Below are positions 6,498-12,741 of a stretch of DNA of 14,518 nucleotides, in pieces. The notes beneath the pieces were generated by a model. That model saw only the letters and a program-made list of their open reading frames with translations, was not told the origin of the DNA and searched no databases. Origin of the DNA: CAZOBJ01 sp964577825 (GTDB taxonomy: Bacteria > Planctomycetota > SZUA-567 > JAFGNG01). The translations under genes were made by a program, and so were the position numbers. Location: positions 1 to 14,518 of the forward strand of contig CAZOBJ010000081.1 in assembly GCA_964577825.1 (NCBI GenBank). The letters are read 5' to 3'. How positions within the stretch are numbered: position 1 is the stretch's first letter; each line of letters begins with the position of its first letter.

Positions 6498-7900
6498 GGC
6501 TTCGTGTCCTCGTCTGCTGGCTGCGCGGGCGGCGCGCCCGCGTCGAGCGGAAACCGTTGTCGCACGAATGCGCGCGCCTCGTCGGCGGTGCGCACCCGGT
6601 CCTCGAGGCGCGCGTCCTCGACCGCCTCCAGGATGCGCGCGAACCGCGGTCCGGGGGCGTAGCCCATGTCGATGAGGTCCTGGCCCCGCAACAGGGGCTC
6701 TGCGGGCTCGGGCCGGGCCTGCTCTTGTTCCCAGGCGCGGCGCGCGTACGCGTACACGTCCAGCTTGCGGTGGCTGGCCTGGCAGTCCAGCCGATGGAGC
6801 TCCAGGTGCAGCGCGAACAGCGGGTCGCGCAGCGTGCGCCGTCGCTTGGCCTCGCGCATGTCCGCGAGCGCGGTGAAACGCATGTGCCCGCGCACGAGCG
6901 CGACCACCGCGTCGACGAGCGCGGCGGACCGGCGCAGGCGGCGCAGCAGGGTCGCGGAAATCTGTGCGCCGACTTCGTCGTGGCGGTCGAACCGCTCGCG
7001 ATCGGTGACCCGCAGCGTCCGGGGCTTGCCCACGTCGTGCAGGAGCGCCGCCCACGCCAGCCGCGCGTCGCAGCCCGCCGGCAGGTCGTCGAGCATGAGC
7101 GCGGTGTGCTCGAACACGTCGCCCTCCGGGTGAAAGGCCTCGGGCTGGGGCACGCCGCGAAGCGCCGCGACCTCGGGAAGCGCGTGCAACAGGAGGCGCG
7201 TCTCTTCCATCAGGCGAAGCGCCGCGCCCGCCCGGCCCGAGGCGAGCATGCGCTCGAGCTCCTCGGCCGTGCGCTCGGCGGCCACCAGGCGCACGAGCGC
7301 GGCCATGCCCGCCACGGCCCGGCGGGTGGCCGCCTCCAGGTCGAAGTCGAGCTTGGCGGCGAACCGCACCGCCCGCAGCAGGCGCAGGTGGTCCTCGCGG
7401 AACCGGTCCGCGGGCGCGCCGATCGTGCGCACGAGCTTGCGGTCCAGGTCCGCGCGCCCGCCCACGTAGTCGATGACCTCTGCGGTGTCCGGGTCGTAGA
7501 GCAGGCCGTTGACCGTGAAGTCGCGGCGCAGCACGTCCTCGCGCGGCCCGCAGAACCGCACGGACGCGGGGCGCCGGCCGTCGCCCGCGGGGCTGTCCGC
7601 GCGGAAGGTGGCCACCTCGATCTTGCGGTCCTGTTCCAGGACCAGGATCACCCCGAACGCGCGGCCCACGGGCACGGTCTTCTCGAACAGGGCCTCCACC
7701 TCTTCGGGCCGCGCGCTGGTGGTCACGTCCCAGTCCTCGGCCGTGCGGCCCAGGAGCATGTCGCGCACGCACCCGCCGCACAGGAACGCCTCGTACCCCG
7801 CGCGGCGCAGCGTGTGCACCACTCCTCCGGCGGCCGGGTCGACCGCGGCGGCGTGCCGCACGGTCTCCGCGGGCATGGCCTTGCGCTGAGACGCGTTCAT
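6494..7900 (-). CDS. cca: CCA tRNA nucleotidyltransferase / poly(A) polymerase family protein with HD domain
   Basis: 468 residues from ATG 7900. The class II nucleotidyltransferase head shows FLCGGCVRDMLLGR (39-52), the catalytic pair D56 and D58 in AEDWDVTT, RRDFTVNGLLYD (125-136) and the RxxEDxLRxLRAxRF block (166-180). An HD domain follows: H265 in DVFEHT, HD 288-289 in LLHDVGKP and H307 in DRHDEVGA. CCA-adding enzymes finish tRNA 3' ends; the HD domain removes terminal phosphates in some members. Poly(A) polymerase and split A- or CC-adding enzymes look alike, so the exact activity is inferred. The long open frame upstream of 7900 is rejected because a good promoter (7907-7935) would place the transcript start at the ATG itself. 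MPAET at 7876 is an alternative start. Confidence 0.9.
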   Translation of the reverse strand: MNASQRKAMPAETVRHAAAVDPAAGGVVHTLRRAGYEAFLCGGCVRDMLLGRTAEDWDVTTSARPEEVEALFEKTVPVGRAFGVILVLEQDRKIEVATFRADSPAGDGRRPASVRFCGPREDVLRRDFTVNGLLYDPDTAEVIDYVGGRADLDRKLVRTIGAPADRFREDHLRLLRAVRFAAKLDFDLEAATRRAVAGMAALVRLVAAERTAEELERMLASGRAGAALRLMEETRLLLHALPEVAALRGVPQPEAFHPEGDVFEHTALMLDDLPAGCDARLAWAALLHDVGKPRTLRVTDRERFDRHDEVGAQISATLLRRLRRSAALVDAVVALVRGHMRFTALADMREAKRRRTLRDPLFALHLELHRLDCQASHRKLDVYAYARRAWEQEQARPEPAEPLLRGQDLIDMGYAPGPRFARILEAVEDARLEDRVRTADEARAFVRQRFPLDAGAPPAQPADEDTKP

Positions 7901-7906
7901 GGCTCC

Positions 7907-7935
7907 AGGGTACCCGCAGACCGGGCAAGGGTCAA
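7907..7935 (-). promoter_or_regulatory. Sigma-70-type promoter of cca
   Basis: On the minus strand TTGACC (7935-7930) is followed after 17 bases by TACCCT (7912-7907). The expected start, seven bases past the -10, falls on the A of the cca ATG at 7900, so the message would be leaderless or would use the later ATG at 7876. It shares the 80-base divergent gap with the ribosome binding site of the gene at 7981. Confidence 0.6.
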
Positions 7936-7980
7936 GCCGCGGGCCGATGTTGTCGATACCTACGAATCGAGGAGGAACAG

Positions 7981-8247
7981 ATGAGCGAGAAGGCATTCGC
8001 GCGCCGCGCGACACGACGGGAGACCGGGGGCAAGCCGAAGATGAGCGACAAGACGATCGTGCTCAAGAAGGACGGCCACCACTATATCCTGCGCAGCGCC
8101 AGCGGGGACGAGCGCGAGATCCTGCTCACCATCCTGGAGTACGCGGAGAACCGCCGCTACAACATCGGCAAGAACGAGGTGATGGCCCTGCTGCGCAAGC
8201 TCGGGTACCAGGTGAGCGTGCACAAGGACTTCGGCGTGGCGAGCTGA
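7981..8247 (+). CDS. Small basic protein of unknown function
   Basis: 88 residues. GAGGAGGAACAG sits directly before ATG 7981, one of the best ribosome binding sites in the window, which is why this start is preferred over the ATG at 8041. The first 20 residues are strongly basic (FARRATRRETGGKPK) and probably disordered. Residues 21-85 look like a small alpha/beta domain: TIVLKKDGHHYILRS as a beta hairpin, GDEREILLTILEYAENRRY as a helix, NEVMALLRKLGYQVSVH as helix plus strand. There are no Cys residues and no membrane segment. I do not recognise the family; RNA or DNA binding is only a guess from charge. It diverges from cca and converges with rsmI, leaving 13 bases between the stops and no clear terminator. 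No convincing promoter was found in the 80 bases upstream. Confidence 0.82.
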   Translation: MSEKAFARRATRRETGGKPKMSDKTIVLKKDGHHYILRSASGDEREILLTILEYAENRRYNIGKNEVMALLRKLGYQVSVHKDFGVAS

Positions 8248-8260
8248 CGCGGCTCGCGCG

Positions 8261-8986
8261 CTATCTTTCCTTGTCAGGCCGCACTTCCGCCGGGCCGCGC
8301 GTGAACTTGGGCGTGTTTCCGGCGATCACCACCACGACCTCCCCCTTGACCGCAGCCCCGGCATAGTCGGCCGCGAGCTCGGAGAGCCACCCCCGCGCCA
8401 CGCGTTCGTGCATCTTGGTGAGCTCATGGCACACGGCCGCGCGCCGGTCGCCGAGCACCTCGAGCGCCTCGGCCAGGAGGCGCCCCACGCGGCGGGGGCT
8501 CTCGTACAGGATCAGGGTGTGCGGGAGGTCCTGCTCCTGGGCAAGCCATGTGCGGCGTTTGCCCGCCTTGGGCGGGGGGAACCCCTTGAAGGTGTAGCTG
8601 GCCGTGGGCAGGCCGGAGACGACGAGCGCCGCCTCGGCCGCGCCCGCGCCGGGCAGCACGCGGACCTCGGCGCCCTGGTCGATGGCCGCCGCCACGGCCC
8701 GGTAGCCCGGGTCGCTGCGCGCGGGATACCCCGCATTCGAGCACAGGCCCACCGTGCATCCGGAGCGCAACAGGCCCGCGACGCGCTGGGCCGCGCGCGC
8801 CTCGTTGTGCTCGTGGTAGGCGAACAGGGTGCCGGGCCGCGGGACGCCGTGGCGTTCGAGCAGGCGCGCGGTGATGCGCGTGTCCTCGCACGCGAGCGCG
8901 TCGAGCTCGCCGAGCACGCGGCGCGCGCGCAGGGTCAGATCCTCCAGGTTGCCGATGGGCGTGGCGATCACATACAGGGTCGACAC
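8261..8986 (-). CDS. rsmI: 16S rRNA 2'-O-ribose C1402 methyltransferase RsmI-like
   Basis: 241 residues of the tetrapyrrole-methylase fold. RsmI uses S-adenosylmethionine to methylate the ribose of C1402 in the decoding centre of 16S rRNA. Visible: YVIATPIGNLEDLTLRA (5-21), ACEDTR (32-37), FAYHEHNE (55-62), SNAGYPARSDPG (83-94), SGLPTASYTFKGF (124-136), LYESPRR (160-166), CHELTKMHE (186-194) and GEVVVVIAG (215-223). The SAM-binding SDAGTPxxSDPG motif is altered (N for D, Y for T) and the following PGPSA is PGAGA; the C-terminal domain that E. coli RsmI has is missing. The start is GTG 8986 with AGGAG six bases upstream. A strong promoter lies about 60 bases upstream. Confidence 0.9.
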   Translation of the reverse strand: MSTLYVIATPIGNLEDLTLRARRVLGELDALACEDTRITARLLERHGVPRPGTLFAYHEHNEARAAQRVAGLLRSGCTVGLCSNAGYPARSDPGYRAVAAAIDQGAEVRVLPGAGAAEAALVVSGLPTASYTFKGFPPPKAGKRRTWLAQEQDLPHTLILYESPRRVGRLLAEALEVLGDRRAAVCHELTKMHERVARGWLSELAADYAGAAVKGEVVVVIAGNTPKFTRGPAEVRPDKER

Positions 8987-9042
8987 GGCGCGCTCCTCGG
9001 CTGCGCGGGTGCGGGCCGATTGCCGGGGCCCGCGACGCGGCC

Positions 9043-9071
9043 ACTCTAGGGCCCTTGCGCGCGGGCGTCAA
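9043..9071 (-). promoter_or_regulatory. Sigma-70-type promoter of rsmI
   Basis: On the minus strand TTGACG (9071-9066), 17 bases, then TAGAGT (9048-9043). A transcript starting near 9036 would have a leader of about 50 bases containing the AGGAG of rsmI. It is back to back with the promoter at 9123-9151. Confidence 0.7.
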
Positions 9072-9122
9072 CCGTGCGCAGCGTCCGGCTGGTGCAAAGG
9101 CGCCGGCTGCGGCGGCTCGGAC

Positions 9123-9151
9123 TTGACCGGCGTCCTCTCCCGTCCTATTAG
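9123..9151 (+). promoter_or_regulatory. Sigma-70-type promoter of the small membrane protein gene
   Basis: TTGACC (9123-9128), 17 bases, TATTAG (9146-9151). The start would fall near 9158, after the ATG at 9157, which argues that translation begins at the next in-frame ATG (9217). Confidence 0.7.
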
Positions 9152-9153
9152 GA
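9143..9153. promoter_or_regulatory. Palindrome over the -10 element, possible operator
   Basis: TCCTA-T-TAGGA is a perfect 5-1-5 palindrome that covers the whole TATTAG -10 element. It could be a repressor site, but an 11-base palindrome can also arise by chance. Confidence 0.25.
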
Positions 9154-9216
9154 TAGATGGATAGGGGCACGGAATCGCAGTCCGCGGTTGTTCGGTACGG
9201 GAAAGGGGGGCCGAGC

Positions 9217-9480
9217 ATGTTGGGTCCGCGCAGGCTGTACTGGACCAAGCGCCTGGGGTCGGCCGGTGTGCTCGTCGGGTTCGTGGGGATGGTGCTCGTC
9301 TCGCTCGTGCACCGCGGTTTGGCGCATTGGGCCGACCGCATGGACCAGGAGTTCTTCTACTTCGGCCGGGAACACCATCCCACCAGCGGCCTGCTCGCCG
9401 TGGCCGCGGCCGTTGTGCTGGGCCTTGTGGGCGTGGTGGTGGGGCTCGTGGTGGACCGGTCCCGCGGCGCGGACGAGTAG
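9217..9480 (+). CDS. Small two-helix membrane protein
   Basis: 87 residues from ATG 9217, which has AAAGGGGGG six bases upstream. The in-frame ATG at 9157 would add 20 residues but lies at or before the predicted transcript start. Residues 1-13 are basic (GPRRLYWTKR), residues 14-31 form one hydrophobic helix (GSAGVLVGFVGMVLVSLV), a polar loop of about 25 residues follows (HWADRMDQEFFYFG, REHHP), then a Gly/Ala/Val-rich second helix (57-79) and an acidic tail. The positive-inside rule puts both termini in the cytoplasm. No family is recognised. The M48 protease gene follows 135 bases later with its own promoter, so a functional link is possible but not shown. Confidence 0.75.
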   Translation: MLGPRRLYWTKRLGSAGVLVGFVGMVLVSLVHRGLAHWADRMDQEFFYFGREHHPTSGLLAVAAAVVLGLVGVVVGLVVDRSRGADE

Positions 9481-9555
9481 AGGCGCTCGACACGCAAATC
9501 CTCTTTTGTGTCCGTTGCGGGCGGGCGCGCGGCGATCGGGCCGGGCCTCGGGCCA

Positions 9556-9585
9556 TTGACCCTTTCCTGTGCGCGCCTCTACAAT
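9556..9585 (+). promoter_or_regulatory. Sigma-70-type promoter of the M48 protease gene
   Basis: TTGACC (9556-9561), 18 bases, TACAAT (9580-9585), the closest match to consensus in the window. The start near 9592 leaves a leader of about 24 bases that contains GAGGAGA before ATG 9616. Confidence 0.75.
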
Positions 9586-9615
9586 GCCCGGCGACCGGAT
9601 ACCGAGGAGAGCTGC

Positions 9616-11217
9616 ATGCTCCTTCCCGTGGACGTGGTGGTGGCCGTCCTGTACTACGCGCTCACCCGGCTGGAGGCCCCGGCCGCGGCTGCGGGCCCGG
9701 CGGGGCACACGCTCCTTGCAACCGCGGGGGCCGTGGCCTATGCGGCGGTGGCCAACCACCTGATCGTGCGCCTGGCGTGCGGGTACGCGTATCGGCGGAT
9801 GGTCCAGGCCTCGGCCGGGCGGGAGCTTTTCACCGCGGCCTCGGGTCTGTCGCGCGGCCTGCTCCTGATCGTATACCTGTACACGCTCGAGGCCCTGGAC
9901 TGGCCCGCCGGCCTGCCCCTGCGTCTCGGGGCCGGGGACAGCCTGCTCGTGCGCGGGGCGGTGGGCCTGGCGCCGTACCTGGCGGCGCTCGCCTTGTCGT
10001 GGGTGAGTCTGCGGCGTCTGGACGAGCTCACCAGCCCCCGGCGGTGGACCCGGCGGGCGTACGTGGGCTTTCGCGCGCGGGCGAGCCTGTTCGTGCTGGT
10101 GCCCTGGCTCCTGGTTCTGGGCCTGCACGACGTAGGCGCGTGGCTCTTGCCGGGCGGCGCGCATCCGGGCTCGCAGTGGGCGGGCGTGCTGGAGCTCGCC
10201 GAGCTCGTGCTGGTGCTGGGGCTTCTGGCCGTGTTCGCGCCCAAGTTCCTGGCGTGGATCTGGCAGTGCGAGCCCCTGCCCGCGGGCCGGCTGCGCGAGC
10301 GGCTGCACGCGTTGGAGGCCCGGGCCGGGGTGCGGTTCCGGCGCATCTACCGGTGGCGGCTGGGCGGCTCGGGGTTCCTCAACGCCGCGGCCCTGGGGAT
10401 CGCGCGGCGGTGGCGGTACCTGCTGCTCTCCCAGGGGCTGCTCGAGAACCTGGACGACGAAGAGGTGCTCGGCGTCGTGGGCCATGAGCTCGGGCACGTG
10501 CGCCACCATCACCTGCCGTGGACGTTTCTGTACACGGTCACGTTCTTCTGGGCCATGCTCTTCGGCCTGGAGGAGCTCGGGCTCACCGACCGGCGGCTCA
10601 TGGCCGTGCTCCTGTGCCTGGGCATGGCCGGGTACCTGCGGTTCGTGTACGGGTTCGTGTCGCGCCGGTTCGAGCGCCAGGCGGACCTGTATGCGCTCGA
10701 CCTGTTGGGCCGGTCCGAGCCCCTGGTCCGCGGGCTCGAACGCCTCGCGGAACTGAGCGGCGGGACGCGGCGCGCGCGAAGCTGGACGCATCGGAGCATC
10801 GGCGACCGCGTGGCGTTTTTGCGCGCGGCCGAGCGCGACCCCGGCCTGGCCCGGGCCCATCACGCGCAGGTCGCGCAGATGCGCCGCCTGGGCGTGGCCG
10901 CGTGCGCGGTGGTCCTGGCCTGGAGCCTGACCTGGCTCGTGCCCCGGCCCTCGCCCGGCCGGGCCGGCGGCCTGCCCGCGGGGTTCTACGGTCCGGCGGC
11001 GCATGCGCGGCGCCTCGCGCGGCTCTTGCCCGAGGACCCGGAGGGGCCGCTGCGCCTGGCGCGGCTTCTGCTCGAGGGCGAGGCGCAGGGCCAGCCGTCC
11101 GGCGCCGCGGCCGCGCGCACCTGGGCCCAGGAGGCCCTCGACCGGGCGCAGACCCCTGAACAGCGCGACCGGGCGCGCGCGCTCATCGAGGCGGCCAGGG
11201 AGGCGTCGGGCTCGTAA
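9616..11217 (+). CDS. Polytopic M48-family zinc metalloprotease
   Basis: 533 residues from ATG 9616 (GAGGAGA six bases upstream; the frame is open further 5' but the promoter at 9556 excludes it). The zinc site is HELGH (290-294) in VVGHELGHVRHHH, with the third ligand E353 in RRFERQADLYALDLLG, and WTHRSIGDRVAFL (390-402) is the usual M48 segment after the active site. About eight hydrophobic helices are seen: near 33-52, 80-98, 115-131, 158-176, 192-215, 302-320, 326-345 and 426-443. Five precede the catalytic motif, which is more than in HtpX and closer to Ste24-like arrangements. The C-terminal 85 residues are soluble, helical and Ala/Arg/Leu-rich (HARRLARLLPEDPEGPLRLA), TPR-like. Such proteases act in membrane-protein quality control; the target here is unknown. 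It converges with the PEGA gene at 11229. Confidence 0.92.
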   Translation: MLLPVDVVVAVLYYALTRLEAPAAAAGPAGHTLLATAGAVAYAAVANHLIVRLACGYAYRRMVQASAGRELFTAASGLSRGLLLIVYLYTLEALDWPAGLPLRLGAGDSLLVRGAVGLAPYLAALALSWVSLRRLDELTSPRRWTRRAYVGFRARASLFVLVPWLLVLGLHDVGAWLLPGGAHPGSQWAGVLELAELVLVLGLLAVFAPKFLAWIWQCEPLPAGRLRERLHALEARAGVRFRRIYRWRLGGSGFLNAAALGIARRWRYLLLSQGLLENLDDEEVLGVVGHELGHVRHHHLPWTFLYTVTFFWAMLFGLEELGLTDRRLMAVLLCLGMAGYLRFVYGFVSRRFERQADLYALDLLGRSEPLVRGLERLAELSGGTRRARSWTHRSIGDRVAFLRAAERDPGLARAHHAQVAQMRRLGVAACAVVLAWSLTWLVPRPSPGRAGGLPAGFYGPAAHARRLARLLPEDPEGPLRLARLLLEGEAQGQPSGAAAARTWAQEALDRAQTPEQRDRARALIEAAREASGS

Positions 11218-11228
11218 CGGGCCGCCGG

Positions 11229-12680
11229 TCAGTCCCCGCGTCGGCGCGGATTGTTGAGTTCGTCGAGCAGACGATCGGCCTTGCGGTGGGCGGGGTCGTT
11301 CTCGCGCGTGGTGCGCAGCACGGCCCGCAGCTCGCCGGCCGCGGCCTCGCGGTCCCCGCGGCGCAGCAGGCGCTGGGCGAGGTCCAGGCGCCAGGTGGCG
11401 GCCAGGGCCTGGTTTTGCATGGCCTCCAGGGCCGCGCGGTGGCGGGTCAGGCCCTCGTCGAACCGGCCCTCCAGATAGGCGAACCGCGCCCGCTCGTACA
11501 GGACCTGGGCCTGTTGGCCGCGGTTGCACCGCATCTTCTCCAGCGCGGCCAGGTGCTCGGCCTGCCGGGTTCGAAGGTCGGCGCGGGGGGCGATCTCCAA
11601 CAGGTCGTTGAGCGCGTTTACCACGTCCACGCGCACCTGCGCGCCCTGGGGCGCGAGGCGCACCGCCTCGTCCAGGAGCTCGGCGGCCCGGTCGACCGCG
11701 CGCAGCGGGCGGTAGAATCCGCTCGCCCGGATGAGGACCTGCGGCTCGCGGGCGTGGTGGGCGACCAGGCCCTCGATGGCCTGGCGATAGGCCTTCTCAC
11801 GCGGCTGCCACGGGACCTGGGCGAAGTGATGGAGCACGAGCCGCGCGTCCTCGCCCCGGGCCACGGCCTCGACCACGGCGTCGGCCAGGGCCTCGCGGAA
11901 GGGCCGGTCGCGCAGCTTCTGGATGGTGTATCCCTCCAGGCCGCGGACCTCGCGCTCGTGCACTTGGGGCCAATGGCGGCGCTGGCTCGCGACCACGAAG
12001 GCCTGCACAAAGGCCTGGGCCGACTCGTCGTGCCGGCCCAGGGCGTGCAGGAGCTCGGCGAGCTGCACCCGGGCGCTCAGGTCGTTCGCGTCCGCGGCGA
12101 TCTGCGCTCGCAGCACGCGCTCCTGGCGATGCTCCAGGCCGAGGTTGACGGTCTTCTCCTCTCCGGCCGAGAGGTCCACCGACTCGTGCGCGGGCACGTG
12201 GTCGGTGAGCAGCACGGCCAGGTGATAGGCGCCGGGCGCCAGGTCCTCGATCGCGCAGGGCGTGCGCCCGCGCGGGACCCCGTCGAGGAAGACCTCGGCC
12301 CCAGGCGGGCGCGTGCGCACGGCCAGGCGCGCGGGCGCCTGGGGCGCGAGGCGAATGCTGCGCGAGACCGTGCCGGCCAGGACCACGCGCTCGCGATGGG
12401 GCTCGTACCCGTTCCGGGAAAGGTGCAGCGCATGCGGCCCGGGCGCGAGTCCGGTGAGCGCAAGGGGGGTAAGGCCCTGGTACCGCCCGTCCACGTACAC
12501 CGCGGCCCGGGGGTCGCTCTCGACGCGAAGGCGCGTGTCCCCGGCGGGTCGGCCGTCCGCACTTCCAGGGGATTCGGTCGGCGGCGCGCCCGGGGTCAGG
12601 AATCGGATCGCGACCAAGGCGCTCGCCGCAACGGCGGCCGCCAGGACTGCGACCAGGGCGGCTTGGCGAGTGCGGTTCAC
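11229..12680 (-). CDS. Membrane-anchored PEGA-domain/TPR protein (paralog 2)
   Basis: 483 residues from GTG 12680, chosen because GGAGGAAGGAC lies directly upstream; ATG 12707 adds nine codons but lacks a ribosome binding site. Residues 7-27 form one membrane helix after a short basic start (NRTRQ), so the rest is probably outside the cytoplasm. Two PEGA domains follow: 49-112 with VYVDGRYQGLTPLALTGLAP, and 118-182 with VFLDGVPRGRTPCAIEDLAP. From about 185 to the end the protein is all-helical and TPR-like (QLAELLHALGRHDESAQAF, AAELLDEAVRLAP, YERARFAYLEGRFDEGL, WRLDLAQRLLRRGDREAAA). PEGA domains are small beta folds often found beside TPRs or kinases in envelope proteins. It is homologous over its full length to the gene at 12742, 61 bases upstream. 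Confidence 0.88.
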   Translation of the reverse strand: MNRTRQAALVAVLAAAVAASALVAIRFLTPGAPPTESPGSADGRPAGDTRLRVESDPRAAVYVDGRYQGLTPLALTGLAPGPHALHLSRNGYEPHRERVVLAGTVSRSIRLAPQAPARLAVRTRPPGAEVFLDGVPRGRTPCAIEDLAPGAYHLAVLLTDHVPAHESVDLSAGEEKTVNLGLEHRQERVLRAQIAADANDLSARVQLAELLHALGRHDESAQAFVQAFVVASQRRHWPQVHEREVRGLEGYTIQKLRDRPFREALADAVVEAVARGEDARLVLHHFAQVPWQPREKAYRQAIEGLVAHHAREPQVLIRASGFYRPLRAVDRAAELLDEAVRLAPQGAQVRVDVVNALNDLLEIAPRADLRTRQAEHLAALEKMRCNRGQQAQVLYERARFAYLEGRFDEGLTRHRAALEAMQNQALAATWRLDLAQRLLRRGDREAAAGELRAVLRTTRENDPAHRKADRLLDELNNPRRRGD

Positions 12681-12741
12681 GTCCTTCCTCCGCGTGCCCG
12701 CCTCCATGGACTTGACGCGGGCCGCCCGGGCCCGGGTCTCG

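Noticed and set aside
9157..9216. N-terminal extension of the small membrane protein
   Set aside because: The ATG at 9157 coincides with or precedes the predicted transcript start.
9490..9514. Terminator or hairpin after the small membrane protein gene (GACAC ... GTGTC)
   Set aside because: Five pairs followed by a wobble and a mismatch, with no downstream T-run.
9148..11529. 793-residue minus-strand open frame opposite the M48 gene
   Set aside because: Pro/Arg/Gln/His-rich antisense shadow; it spans rsmI-side promoters, two plus-strand genes and two convergent stops.
12681..12741. Terminator between the two PEGA genes (CCCGGGCCCGGG palindrome)
   Set aside because: Self-complementary but without loop or T-run; more likely composition-driven.
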